DNA from: Silene latifolia
Taxonomy: Eukaryota > Streptophyta > Magnoliopsida > Caryophyllales > Caryophyllaceae
Direction of reading: 5' to 3'
Assembly (NCBI RefSeq): GCF_048544455.1
Contig: NC_133526.1
Span: forward strand, 8,138,001 to 8,202,000
DNA length: 64,000 bases
Positions 47,592 through 58,100 of this stretch are shown piece by piece (position 1 is the first letter of the stretch; each line of letters starts with the position of its first letter). A program made the position numbers and the translations under genes. Under the pieces are notes generated by a model. The model worked only from the letters and a program-made list of their open reading frames with translations. It did no database searches and was not told the DNA's origin.

Positions 47592-49645
47592 AATGTATTT
47601 CAACAAATATCTGCAATTTATAAACCATGCAGCAATGGGTTGAAGTCAATCATCTATACAAGATTCAACAATTATGCATGATCCACAAAAACAGGCAGTA
47701 ATTCTGGTTATCGTTATGACTACTGACTTCACAACAAAAACATGATTTACGATCATAATTTCGACATTATCAGTCGAAAAACACGAAAACCTTCTGATCA
47801 AGCATTAGGGGCATAAATATATTTATTCAAAACTAACAGGTAAACAGTAAACATGGTTGATCTATATCTAGATTGATCACACATTCATCATATGTATACC
47901 AACATAAATTGAGTTGACTTGTATAATAAACCCAAACCCGAAAAAACGACAACATAATTAGAATGAAACGAAATCATTAAAAAAAAAAAAGGAAGACAGG
48001 AGATGACAACGGTAAAGTCGGAAACAATAAATAGAAAAGGAATAATACTGGTAAGATCTTGCAATTAAGATTAATGATCAAGTGAAAGTAGAGAAGAGCG
48101 TGGAGGGATGAAAGGAAGAGGAAGAGGAAGATTTATATATATATGAAGAAGTTGTAGGAGGGAGGGAACAAGTGAACAAAGAAGTGGGAATTTGTATGGT
48201 ATTCTACTATGATTATGATGCTAGGCGATGAGCACGAGGGCCACGGACTTGCATCACATCAACATGCCACCATCTAAATAAATTAGAAAACAAACAAATC
48301 ACAAATTCTTATTTAAGACCGTAAAATCCGTCTAAAATAGTAAGACTGATACCGTTTCCTCTTACAAAAAACCCATTTAAGAAATGAGTGGGAAAGCACA
48401 TGGGGTGTCCCACCACCCACGTGCTTCACACTTGTGAGAGATCTTATTGTTTCAGACAGAACTTGCGGTCTGAACCAAGACGGAAAGCACATGCTAGGCA
48501 ATTGAATTCTAGAATTAGGCGTAGTTTTGTGTTTGGCAAACCCAATCATTTGGCATTGGATTTGACCCAATTCCCGTTTGATTCTAGGCTAGTTAAAAAA
48601 AAAAACCCTCCCAAATGAGAAATCCCTACTCCAACCTTGTCATTTCAATTATTCAGAATATGCTAAAAATAACTAAACTTTATTTTAGGAAATATGTTTA
48701 GGCGGAAAAATTTGGAGTTTCGCCTATTCATTTAGTAAATAGGGGATTCTAAAATCTCATGAATTGTAATTTTTGAAGGTTGTTTGATTACCCTATATTT
48801 TATAAAATGTGGGCGTTTCAAAATCCATAGGAGTTTCCAACTCCTGATGGGAATTTAATTATCTACCCATTCATGGTCATTGGAAACTTCTTTATGAAAA
48901 TTGTTATGTTCAAAGGTAAAATGGCAGCCCCATTATGAAAATACATATTTCCTATTAAATTAAGAGCCACCTTTGGTCACGATCAACAATAAAATAAAAT
49001 TAAAGAAATACGTATTACGTATTTTATATTTGTCATAATCTCTAATTCTCTATAGAGAATCACAAATTCTCATTTCAAACGGTCTATTCCGCCTGAAAGC
49101 TTCAAACGATTCTTATGTGACTATTTTTATGGTTATATATGATCATTTTTAAATGGTACTCCATAAGAATTTTACCAAAAATAGTCACATAAAGCCCATC
49201 CAAAACCTTCAGATAGAATAGACTGTCTGAAGAGAGACATACTGACGGAGAATAATTTGATATAAGTCCGATAATCCTTGCGGTCGTATCAATTGTTGTT
49301 TAGCCATGTTGGTAGAATCTAATTGGGCTATAAATATTTTGTAGAACTATTCGGGTTCACATATATCAGCATGGATCCAAGTAAATCTACTAGATTTGCT
49401 AGCATAGTTTGGATCCATATATATCAGCCCAAATCAACCAAAGAATCCTTTTGAGTTTTGACTATATCTCGCTTCGTCAAATGGAGTATTTTTTACGCAC
49501 TATAAAGACAACATGACAATTAAGCACCAAAAAAAAAAAAAAAAAAAAAGACAACATGACAATTTCATTTGAATCATAAGAAAAGTCAATGAAAAATTTA
49601 TCCTCTTGAATTACGAATATAAAATTTTGATACAATAAAGAAAGA
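47592..49645. other. Upstream region of the thiolase gene with foldback repeats
   Basis: Positions 47592-48170 likely hold the thiolase 5' UTR, its intron and promoter (GA-rich on the plus strand near 48100, with the TATA-like TATATATATATG at 48135). A MITE-like block starts CACAAATTCTTATTTAAGACCG near 48301 and extends to about 48490. A second, at about 49068-49232, is an inverted repeat around TATGTGACTATTTTTATGG. No gene is supported. Confidence 0.55.
49068..49232. mobile_element. Foldback MITE-like element
   Basis: It starts CACAAATTCTCATTTCAAACGG. The inner arms TGTGACTATTTTTATGG and CCAAAAATAGTCACATA pair, as do GTCTATTCCGCCTGAAAG and CTTCAGATAGAATAGAC. About 165 bp, non-coding. Confidence 0.65.
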
Positions 49646-49830
49646 CACAAATTCTTGTTTAAGACGAAACTATCCGTATTAAGTTTAAACGGGTCAAATA
49701 TATTTATGTGGAATGAATAAGACAAAAGGAAAATACATAGGGGAAATACAAAAGATTTGTGATATATGCCCACCCATGGGAGATGGCAATTGACCGTTAT
49801 AATATTAAGACGAATTGAACACCCCCTTCT
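49646..49830. mobile_element. MITE-like repeat, left copy of a pair flanking the retrotransposon stack
   Basis: It begins CACAAATTCTTGTTTAAGAC and contains GAATGAATAAGACAAAAGG, TTTGTGATATATG, CATGGGAGATGG and TTGACCGTT.TAATATTA. It aligns along its length with 54272-54448 in the same orientation, and its start matches the other CACAAATTCT elements here. Confidence 0.7.
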
Positions 49831-50164
49831 TAAGCAAGACTAGTTCTTTATGTCTATGTAAGAGAAAAGTTACACTTTGTTTAGTGACGGGTCGGAATTT
49901 GAGTGTCGTGGAGGTGTTATTTTCTTAATTGTTTATCTTCAACCTTAAAAACATTTTTATATTTAACATTTTTTCTCTACAATAATACTTTTTGTGGACT
50001 TTTGTCATTAATTTTCATACCTTACCTTCTTAAAAACAAAATAAACAAATTCGAGTCTCAAACCAATCACTAACAGCAGCAGTGCAACACACAAGACATT
50101 AACAACAACAACCCCATACTCGACATTAACAGCTCAAACTCGTATATTTCCAACCCCGCACTTG
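49831..50164. other. Short AT-rich stretch left of the copia LTR
   Basis: Nothing beyond low-complexity AT-rich DNA is seen. The expected copia target-site copy would be the bases just before 50165 (ACTTG), but the right end of that element is missing so it cannot be confirmed. Confidence 0.4.
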
Positions 50165-50254
50165 TGTTAAAGATATTACGTAATCTTTTGTGTATATTTT
50201 TTATTTACCATATCTTTGTAATTATAGTATCTCTAGGATTGTTAGCTTGCCCAG

Positions 50255-50715
50255 TGTGACGATCCGCACACTTGAACCCTTAGATTTATTTATGCTTATG
50301 TAATTTCATTTCCCTTGTACATTTGTAGTAAGTATTTTCTTAGTAGTTTTAGAATAGGTTTCCATAAATAGGTATATCGCTATTCTGAACTAAACTTGTA
50401 AAATCAATGTTTCCTGCTACCAGGATGTAAATATCAAATTTCCCTCTTTAGGGAGTACTAGTGAATGAAAATCTACTTCCTACCTTGTGCCTTCGTATTT
50501 GCTTGTTGCTTTGTTGTGAACGACTCCTAGCCTTCACTTTACTAACAAGCCGTGTTTGTGGGATCGACACTAGGATCCCGACTCACACCCCGAGACCCGA
50601 ATATCGTGCTAGTGGGCGATCCCTCACTAGTACGAAGAGCCTTGTCGCTTGCATCTTGCCTAGAGAAGGGGCAAAGGTGCGCGCCACGGTCCGGCAAAAG
50701 TAGCGGACCGTGACA
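50255..50715 (+). repeat. 5' LTR of the gypsy-like element
   Basis: It begins TGTGACGATCCGCACACTTG and ends GCGGACCGTGACA. It differs from the 3' LTR at T/C in CTACCAGG, C/T in GACTCC, G/T in CCCGAATATC, and by lacking one GTT. Confidence 0.95.
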
Positions 50716-50717
50716 TT

Positions 50718-50729
50718 TGGTATCAGAGC
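50718..50729 (+). promoter_or_regulatory. Primer binding site (initiator tRNA-Met) of the gypsy-like element
   Basis: TGGTATCAGAGC, two bases after the 5' LTR end, is the common plant retrotransposon primer site complementary to the 3' end of initiator tRNA-Met. Confidence 0.9.
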
Positions 50730-50782
50730 CCGGTCTTCGGACGGGCGTCTGCAAGCCGCATTTGTTCATCGAGATCGAGAAA

Positions 50783-51085
50783 ATGGGCGAAACAATCGAG
50801 GACCGAGTGGATGCCTTAGAGGACACAATCGACGTTAAGCTTCCCAAACTCGAGGACATCGTGATGCGGATGGCCGCGAGCCTCGAGGAGTTGCAAAAGA
50901 CGGTTTGTGACCTTGAGACGAAGGTAGACGGGATGGATACCCGCATCCAAGCGATCGGTGGTGCGATCCCCGACGATCGGGAGGAAGAGATCAATCATCT
51001 GCATCGAAAGGTTGAGATGTTAGAGAACACGTGTGCCACGCTCGTGAAAGCGGTGGCCAATGACGGAAATCGTGGGGAGCCATAA
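50783..51085 (+). CDS. Gag N-terminal coiled-coil frame
   Basis: It starts at MGETIEDRVDALED just after the primer site and encodes about 100 residues with strong heptad character (LEELQKTVCDLETKVDGMD; INHLHRKVEMLENTCATL), so it forms a coiled coil likely used for Gag assembly. It ends at a TAA inside the start of the next frame, overlapping by 26 bp. In related elements such a region is probably continuous with Gag, so this is best read as Gag split by a one- or two-base shift. A real two-frame arrangement is possible. An in-frame ATG at 50717 lies at the LTR/PBS border and is less likely. Confidence 0.7.
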   Translation: MGETIEDRVDALEDTIDVKLPKLEDIVMRMAASLEELQKTVCDLETKVDGMDTRIQAIGGAIPDDREEEINHLHRKVEMLENTCATLVKAVANDGNRGEP

Positions 51086-52286
51086 GGTGAAGGCACCTCC
51101 ACCTCGTGCCTACGATGGGGCGAGGGATTCGAAAGCGGTCGATAACTTTATCTTCGATATGGAGCAATACTTCCGAGTAAGTGGGCTCGACGAAGAAGCG
51201 GAAGTTGTCACGGCAAGCATGTATCTAGTCGACGATGCCAAGATGTGGTGGAGGGCTAGGTACAAGGAAATCGATGCGGGCACGATTACGGTGACATCGT
51301 GGGCCGATTTCAAGAGGATCTTGAAGGATCACTTCTACCCCGAGAACACGGAGTTTGTTGCTCGGAAGAAGCTGAAGGAAATCAAGCACACCAAATCAAT
51401 CCGGGAATATGTGAGGGAATTCTCAGCGTGCATGCTCGAGATTACCGAAATGTCCGAGACGGACCGGACATTCGAATTCATTGATGGGTTGAAGAGGTGG
51501 GCACAACAGGAGGTCATGAGGCGAATCCCAAAACTCGTCTTCGGCCATATCACCGCGGAGCGCCTGCTCGACTTTCACGGGGAGCGAGAGGCACCAAGAG
51601 TTGTGGCACCAACGGGGAATACTGGTGTGTCACAAAGTGGGTACAATGGACAAAGGCCACAAAACAGCGCCATTTCAGTGGGGAACAGTCGGTTCCGCTC
51701 ACAAGGAAGTCAAGCCCAATCGGCGAGCACTACAAACTCGCCCTCAAGCTCGTCTTCGAAGGCGGGAAACTCTACTGCTTCCACGACGAAGAGACCGTTC
51801 GCGTGTTTTGTGTGCAAGGGTCCCCACAAGATGGCCGATTGTCCGAGCAAAGCGGAGTTCAATGCCATGTTCAAGGAGATGCCGAAAGGGGCTCCAGAAC
51901 GTCTTGATGGGGCGTTGGCCGACTATCACCAAGAGTGTAACGAAGACTCGAGTGATGGTGAAGATCAACCACGGATGGGCTCACTTCAAAGGATCAGCGC
52001 GATGGGGAAGTACGAAGCTTCCTCCGCCAAGAAATCCGACGGGCTCATGTACGTGGACATGATGGTGAATGGGAAGCACGCACGAGCTTTGATCGACTCG
52101 GGTGCCTCCCACAACTTTGTCACGAAAGAAGAAGCTGATCGGTTGGGGCTAGTTTTGCGGGATGCTAACAGCTGCCTGAAGCCGGTCAATGGGAAAATGA
52201 GACGCGTCCAAGGAGTGGCTAAGAAGGTCGCGGTCCAAGTGGGTGAGTGGGCGGGGAGCTCGACTTCACCACCGTTCATTGGATGA
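51060..52286 (+). CDS. Gag with zinc knuckle and truncated aspartic protease
   Basis: 408 residues. About 25-150 form the retrotransposon Gag domain (FIFDMEQYFRVSG; AKMWWRARY; FKRILKDHFYPEN; YVREFSACMLEI). A CX2CX3HX4C zinc knuckle lies at 249-261 (CFVCKGPHKMADC) after an S/T/Q-rich linker. A pepsin-like protease begins near 329 with the active-site ALIDSGASHNFVT. The frame then breaks near 52265. The homologous continuation (DDFKLVLGMRFFRKALVVL) is readable in another frame at about 52283-52340, so the protease is cut short by a frameshift. No pol follows. Codon use and GC content differ sharply from the AT-rich flanks. Confidence 0.88.
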   Translation: MTEIVGSHKVKAPPPRAYDGARDSKAVDNFIFDMEQYFRVSGLDEEAEVVTASMYLVDDAKMWWRARYKEIDAGTITVTSWADFKRILKDHFYPENTEFVARKKLKEIKHTKSIREYVREFSACMLEITEMSETDRTFEFIDGLKRWAQQEVMRRIPKLVFGHITAERLLDFHGEREAPRVVAPTGNTGVSQSGYNGQRPQNSAISVGNSRFRSQGSQAQSASTTNSPSSSSSKAGNSTASTTKRPFACFVCKGPHKMADCPSKAEFNAMFKEMPKGAPERLDGALADYHQECNEDSSDGEDQPRMGSLQRISAMGKYEASSAKKSDGLMYVDMMVNGKHARALIDSGASHNFVTKEEADRLGLVLRDANSCLKPVNGKMRRVQGVAKKVAVQVGEWAGSSTSPPFIG

Positions 52287-52611
52287 CTTCAAGTTAGTAC
52301 TCGGGATGCGCTTCTTTCGAAAAGCATTGGTGGTATTGAAACCGAGTGACGGATCGATGCTACTAATGGGGTCTATCGTAGTGAAGACGGTGAGACAATG
52401 ACGAAGACAAGGGGCGAGATCGAATTTCGGCTATGAGGGTGATACCGACGCCGAAACAAGGGATGCGACCTTGGAGAATGCCTAAAGGTTCGGTGGAGCC
52501 GAGGCGAACAAGACCCGGGCTAACTACGATGCTAAGTGGCCTGGGGGACGAAAAAAGAGTCTACCCCCTCACCGAGGAGTAGACGATGAGGGCCGAGATG
52601 CCCAAAGAAGT

Positions 52612-52810
52612 AGGCCTCGTACCATCGGGGCCGCGTCGATGTCTTTGAGTCGACGTCCTGGTTTGCGGGTCAGTCGACCCAAGAGATAAGGCCTCGTACC
52701 ATCAAGGGGCCGCGTCGATGTGCTGAATCGACGTCCTGGTTTGCGGGTCGGTCGACCCAAGAGAGAAGGCCTCGTACCATCGGCCGCGCCGAAATGCCGA
52801 TTCGGCGTCG
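52612..52810 (+). repeat. About 77-bp GC-rich tandem repeat, 2.5 units, inside the gypsy-like element
   Basis: Units start AGGCCTCGTACCATC at 52612, 52689 and 52767 and carry GTCGACGTCCTGGTTTGCGG and GTCGACCCAAGAGA. They occupy the place where pol would be in a complete element. Confidence 0.88.
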
Positions 52811-53189
52811 GAGATCTCACATTCCCTTGAATGCAAAGTCTTTGAAGTGACGAGAGACAAGACGAAGGTCCGTTGGGGCCAGATTGGAGAAAGCCCGAGA
52901 GAGCACTTTTCAAGCAGCGGCAAAGTGGGCGTTCCCGAGAGACAAGGAGCACGTGGTGAACTTGGAGAACATGACGTTCGGCAGCTTCTATGTCAAGGAA
53001 CTCCAGCCTATCCTTGAAGGGACGAAGAGGCCAGTCATTGTTTGGGACGAAGCGCACATTCAAGCCGAGTTGTACAAGCCAATCCCCAACACCGCATGGG
53101 ACAGTCGAGCTCACCGAGGATGTCTCACTGAAGCACCGTTCAAGATTTTTTGTGTTGCCGAGGGCGGCAACAGATTAGGTGGGGGAGAG
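52811..53189 (+). pseudogene. Decayed internal 3' sequence and polypurine tract of the gypsy-like element
   Basis: An open frame at 52884-53210 (108 codons, starting MEKARESTFQ) shows no recognised domain. The piece VKELQPILEGTKRPVIVWDE does not match a pol motif. GGTGGGGGAGAG at 53178-53189 is the polypurine tract that primes plus-strand synthesis. Confidence 0.5.
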
Positions 53190-53653
53190 TGTGACGATCC
53201 GCACACTTGAACCCTTAGATTTATTTATGCTTATGTAATTTCATTTCCCTTGTACATTTGTAGTAAGTATTTTCTTAGTAGTTTTAGAATAGGTTTCCAT
53301 AAATAGGTATATCGCTATTCTGAACTAAACTTGTAAAATCAATGTTTCCTGCCACCAGGATGTAAATATCAAATTTCCCTCTTTAGGGAGTACTAGTGAA
53401 TGAAAATCTACTTCCTACCTTGTGCCTTCGTATTTGCTTGTTGTTGCTTTGTTGTGAACGACTTCTAGCCTTCACTTTACTAACAAGCCGTGTTTGTGGG
53501 ATCGACACTAGGATCCCGACTCACACCCCGAGACCCTAATATCGTGCTAGTGGGCGATCCCTCACTAGTACGAAGAGCCTTGTCGCTTGCATCTTGCCTA
53601 GAGAAGGGGCAAAGGTGCGCGCCACGGTCCGGCAAAAGTAGCGGACCGTGACA
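53190..53653 (+). repeat. 3' LTR of the gypsy-like element
   Basis: Nearly identical to the 5' LTR over its whole length, and followed directly by the CCCAG target duplication. Confidence 0.95.
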
Positions 53654-53808
53654 CCCAGCAAGTAGTTTTATTTGTATAGATACTCACTATTGTAATCATA
53701 TGGTTTATCAATGCAAATATATTCAATACATCCAATTCTTTACATGGTATCAGAATACTACGATCCTAACGACCCAAAACCCTAATTTCCCTCGCCTGCC
53801 TCTTACTC

Positions 53809-54271
53809 ATGGCCACCTCCGTTGCCACCTTACCCAACACCCATGAACCGAGTGTTCCCCTTCTCCTTGTCAACCTTTCAATTGTTGACAAACTCACGCC
53901 TTTAACCTATATGTCTTGCCACGATCAAATCGAGTCTCTCCCTTTTGGTTATGACCTCCTCAAATTCCTTGATGGAACCCACCCATACCCTTCGGCCACC
54001 ATACCTGACCCAACCGATGCCACCAAAGCCAAAACCATCAACAACCCAGCCCACATGACCTGGAAACAACAAGACCATCTTCTCAAAGGTGCCTTACTCG
54101 GCACCCTTGACCCCACCATTCACTCTCTCGTTATGCGAGCCCCCCACTACGCGTGATGTCTGGACCACACTTGCGTCCACCTATGCTAACCCATCTCGTG
54201 CCCACATCCTTCAAATAAAAGACCGTCTCAATTCCATTCGCAAAACAAACCAAAGCATTACTGAGTATATA
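53809..54271 (+). pseudogene. Ty1/copia Gag fragment (UBN2-type), frameshifted and truncated
   Basis: It starts MATSVATLPN with a copia Gag pattern: VNLSIVDKLTPLTYM, FLDGTHPYPS, WKQQDHLLKGALLGTLD, then in the next frame RDVWTTLASTYANPSRAHI and RLNSIRKTNQSITEYI. One extra C in the run at about 54138-54144 shifts the frame. The sequence then runs into the MITE-like repeat at 54272, so about two thirds of Gag and all of pol are missing. Confidence 0.82.
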
Positions 54272-54448
54272 CACAAGTTCTTACTCAAAACGAAATTATC
54301 CGTCTTAAACTTAAACTGGTTATATATGCTTATATGAAAATGTGAGATGAATAAGACAAAAAGAGAATAGGGGAAAAACAAAAGACTTGTGATATATGGC
54401 CATGGGAGATGGTATTTGACCGTTTTAATATTATGACGAACACCTCAC
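54272..54448. mobile_element. MITE-like repeat, right copy, abutting the CACTA element
   Basis: It starts CACAAGTTCTTACTCAAAAC and aligns with 49646-49830. Shared blocks include GAATAAGACAAAA, TTGTGATATATGGCC and CATGGGAGATGG. Its right end is where the CACTA transposon begins, so the CACTA may have inserted into it. Confidence 0.7.
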
Positions 54449-54472
54449 CACTACAAATACAGGCAACCACAA

Positions 54473-54770
54473 CGGCCCTTTAACAACGCTTATTCACGAA
54501 AATCATCAAAACACGTTGTAGAATTTATTCCGCGAATTTTACCAAACTTAATTACAACGGTTATGTGTTGTTAGCCGTTGTTATTTGTTTTAACAACGGG
54601 TCATACTTAAACAACCGTTGTTAATGAAAAAACTAATAACAACGGTTAAATTTTAACCGTTGTTAATGGTTTGGCGCCAAATTAGTGAAAAGTAATCACA
54701 ACGGTTATATTAGAACCCGTTTTTAATACTTTTTAACAACGGTTGTAATCTCAATAACCGTTGTTATTAA
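54473..54770. repeat. 5' subterminal dyad array of the CACTA element
   Basis: About five inverted pairs of the form AACAACGGTT-spacer-AACCGTTGTT, at about 54552-54586, 54592-54625, 54637-54668, 54697-54727 and 54733-54768. The sequence TTGGCGCCAAATTAGTGAAA lies between the third and fourth. Such arrays are the expected binding sites for the element's TNPA-like protein. Confidence 0.9.
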
Positions 54771-55118
54771 TATTATGAAAATCTTAAGAACAACATATTG
54801 CTTTATTCTGCTATACGCTACAAACACAAACACAAGCTAATATCGCTACTATATCATCCTCCATTCCTCCCCGATCGTCTCTCTCCGTCTTCATCTCCGT
54901 CACTTTGTTGTCACGTCTTCTCTCCCTCATCGCGCGTGTTTATCAATCCGGTATATATATGTTTCTTAGCAACGCTTATTATAACTAGATATAGGATTTT
55001 TTGGGTTATTATCTAATTTGTTGATAATTTAGCTTAATTGCTTTCCCGAATTTCGTTTATTTGTTTGCTTATTATTGTATTTTCTCAATTAGTTGCCTAT
55101 TATTACGAATGTAGAATA

Positions 55119-58100
55119 ATGACTCGAACTTGGATGATTGATGCAAATATGAGTGACCGCACCTACAAGGATGGTTTAGCTGAATTTTATGAATTCGTTT
55201 CGAACAATTTGAATGGTTCTTCTAGTATTGCATGTCCTTGTGAAAGATGTGGTAATATTAGCTATATGGCTTTTCCAGACGTTAAAATACACCTAGAAAA
55301 GTGGAGATTTAGTCGATCCTATACACTTTGGATTTTTCATGGGGAATCATTAGAGGAAGAGAATAACTCTGAAGAAGATGATGTTGAGGTACACGAAAGG
55401 CTAACTGATGATCCTGAGTTTGCCGAGTTTTTTGAGTTGGAAGAGTTGGAAGTAGAGAAGTTGAATGTTGGGTCTATAGATAATGAAGAGAATGATGATG
55501 AGTCCATTGCTTTTGAAGATGTAGGTGATGACACTAGTAATTGGGATGACCTTAACAACATGTATGAGAAGTTGTGTGAGTCCTGAAGCACCTCTTTATC
55601 CTGGTTGTAAGTTCACAAAAATGTCGGCCGTGGGTGAAGTTGTATAATATCAAGGGGGCAAATGGGGTGAGTGACACGTGTTTCACTAGTTTTTTAGCCT
55701 TAATAAAGGAGTTGCTTTCTGATGGTAATGTTCTACCCGTTAAGACATATGAGGCGAAAAAACTAATAAGAGGAGTGGGTATGAAATATGAGAAAATACA
55801 TGCATGTCCAAATGATTGCATATTGTATCGGAAATTATATCAAAACTTAACCAATTGCCCTAAATGTTTGGAGTGGCGTTATAAGGATAAGGAAGGGATC
55901 CCGGCTAAGGTGTTGTGGTATTTTCCATTGATACCAAGAGTCATAAGGATTTATGCGAATCCCGATGATGCAAAAATGTTAACTTGGCATGAAACAGAAG
56001 AATAAATGATGGAAAGCTAAGACACCCTAGATGGATGGTAAGCAATGGAAATCGTTCGACGATAAGTATCCCGAGTTCGGCAATGAACCTAGAAACTTAC
56101 GTCTAGCGCTGTCCATGATGGAATGAACCCACACGGAAACATGAGTAGCCAACATAGTACTTGGCCGTAGTGTTGGCTATTTATAACTTACCTCCATATG
56201 TGTGCATGAAAAGAAAGTATTTGATGTTGTCGTTGTTAATTTCCTACCCCTAAACAACCTGGAAATGATATAGATGTATATTTGGAACCTCTTCTAGATG
56301 ATTTGCGATTGTTGTGGGATAGTGGGATAGAAGTATTTGATGCATATAAGAACGAAACTTTCAATTTGAGAGCGATGTTATTGTGTACAATAACTGACTA
56401 TCCGGCTTATGGCGACCTTTCTGGGCACACAGTTCATGGGAAAGAGGCTTGTCCATTGTGTGGGGAGGATATCGAGTCTGAATACTTGAAGTCTTCTCGT
56501 AAGTATGTGTATATGGGAAATAGGAGGTTCTTGTCTCATGACCATTGTTATTGCAAGATGCAGAAAGCATTCAATGGAAGACAAGATCTTCGTCAACCTC
56601 CTAGAATTTTGAGTAGGCATGAAGTTTATCGAAAGTAAAGCATATTGAGATAGATTATGGGAAGAAGAGCGGCTCTAAATTGTCTACTCGTGGGTATAAG
56701 AAAAGATCCATATTTTTTGATAAACTTCTATTGGCCTGACTGGAGGTCGCATTGCCTCGATTTCATGCACATTGAGAAAAATGTCTGTGATAATATTATC
56801 AATACCCTTCCGAATGTTCCCGGTAAAACAAAGGATAACGCCGCAGCTAGGGAAGATATGAAAATGATGGGTATTAGGCTAGAGTTGGCACCACATAAGA
56901 GAGGTAATCGTACATTTTTACCGCCAGCAGCTTTTACCCTTTCACGGAATGAGAGAAAAGAGTTCTGTGCATGCTTGAATGGAATTAAAGTGCCACATGG
57001 TTATTCGTCGAACATCAAAAGCCTAGTGTCGATGCAAGACCTAAAACTCACCGGGTTAAAGTCACATGATTGTCACACTTTGATGCAACAATTACTACCT
57101 GTGGCTATTCGTTCCATTTTACCCGAAAAGGTAAGATATGCTATAACTAGATTCTGTCTCTTCTTCCACCATATGCGAAAAGTCATCGATCCCGATGACG
57201 CGGATTCATTGCAGGACCTCGTTGTAACCTCTCTTTGTCGGTTGGAAATGTATTTTCCACCCTCTTTCTTCACTATCATGATTCATCCGACCATTCACTT
57301 GGTTAGGGAGATTTTGTACCTTGGGCCCGTGTACTTGAGATACCAGGATCCTTTCGAAAGATTGATGAAAGTCTACAAGGACTATACATCTAATCGGTAT
57401 CGTCCGGAAGGTTGTATTGCTGAACGCGCTATTTTAGACGAAGCTCTTTCATATTGTTACGCTCATCTCTCCCCTGAGGAGTTGATTGGCGTTCCTAAGA
57501 ATCGTCATAGTGACTGGATGACCGGAAAAGGTATTAGGGGCCGGGTTGAAAAAATTGTGACACGTGAAATGTTGCATTTAGCACACATGTATGTGCTAAA
57601 CAACGAAGATGAGGTGCAACCTTATATTCAACAACACAAAGATGAGCTCAAATACGATCACCAAAACAAGACCGAGAAGTGGATTGCGAACGAGCATACG
57701 AAGACGTTTCCGAGTGGTTTAGGAATATTGTCTTACGATTACTCGATCAAACTGGTGATGACATCTCTCCTAGGTTACTACGTCTTGGTTTAGGTCCAAA
57801 TGCCAGGGTCACCTTTTACAACAGTTTTGCCATTAATGGATATACTTTTTACACCCATGAGCAAGATGAGGTGAGCACAATGCAAAATAGTGGTGTGAGT
57901 TCTGAATTTGAGGCAATGCACTTTGCTACTTCAAAAGATAAAAAGCCTATTTGGGGAAAATGCCTTTATTATGGTGTTATTCAAGAAATATTGGTACTAG
58001 ATTACATTGATTTCACAATGCCTTTGTTTCGATGTAACTGGGTTGATAACAACATCCATTGTGTCCGAAAGGATAAGATGGGATTTACGTTGGTCAATCT

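Larger units (their letters stand above)
50255..53653 (+). mobile_element. Non-autonomous Ty3/gypsy-like LTR retrotransposon, 3.4 kb, TSD CCCAG
   Basis: The two LTRs (50255-50715, 461 bp, and 53190-53653, 464 bp) are nearly identical: three substitutions and one 3-bp indel were counted. They are flanked by perfect CCCAG duplications (50250-50254 and 53654-53658). The internal part has a tRNA-Met primer site, a coiled-coil frame, gag plus aspartic protease, decayed sequence and a GGTGGGGGAGAG polypurine tract before the 3' LTR. Reverse transcriptase, RNase H and integrase are absent; the space (about 2.5 kb) is too small for them. GC content is well above its surroundings. It is young and must move, if at all, with enzymes supplied in trans. 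Confidence 0.95.
50165..54271 (+). mobile_element. Truncated Ty1/copia remnant, its 5' LTR split by a gypsy-like insertion
   Basis: The 5' LTR starts TGTTAAAGATATTACG at 50165, is interrupted after 50254, resumes at 53659 and ends CTTTACA at 53744. That is about 176 bp with TGT...ACA ends. It is followed at once by TGGTATCAGAA (53745-53755), a primer site for initiator tRNA-Met. A copia-type gag follows and is cut off at 54271 by a MITE-like repeat. No pol region or 3' LTR is present. Confidence 0.82.

Noticed and set aside
50542-51004. Minus-strand open frames of 60-150 codons opposite the gypsy-like LTR and Gag
   Set aside because: They are antisense shadows of the high-GC Gag coding region and LTR. 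The plus-strand frame carries the real domains.
52569-53114. Minus-strand 181-codon frame with repeated RKPGRR motifs
   Set aside because: The repeated motif simply reflects the 77-bp DNA tandem repeat read in antisense, and no protein family is recognised.
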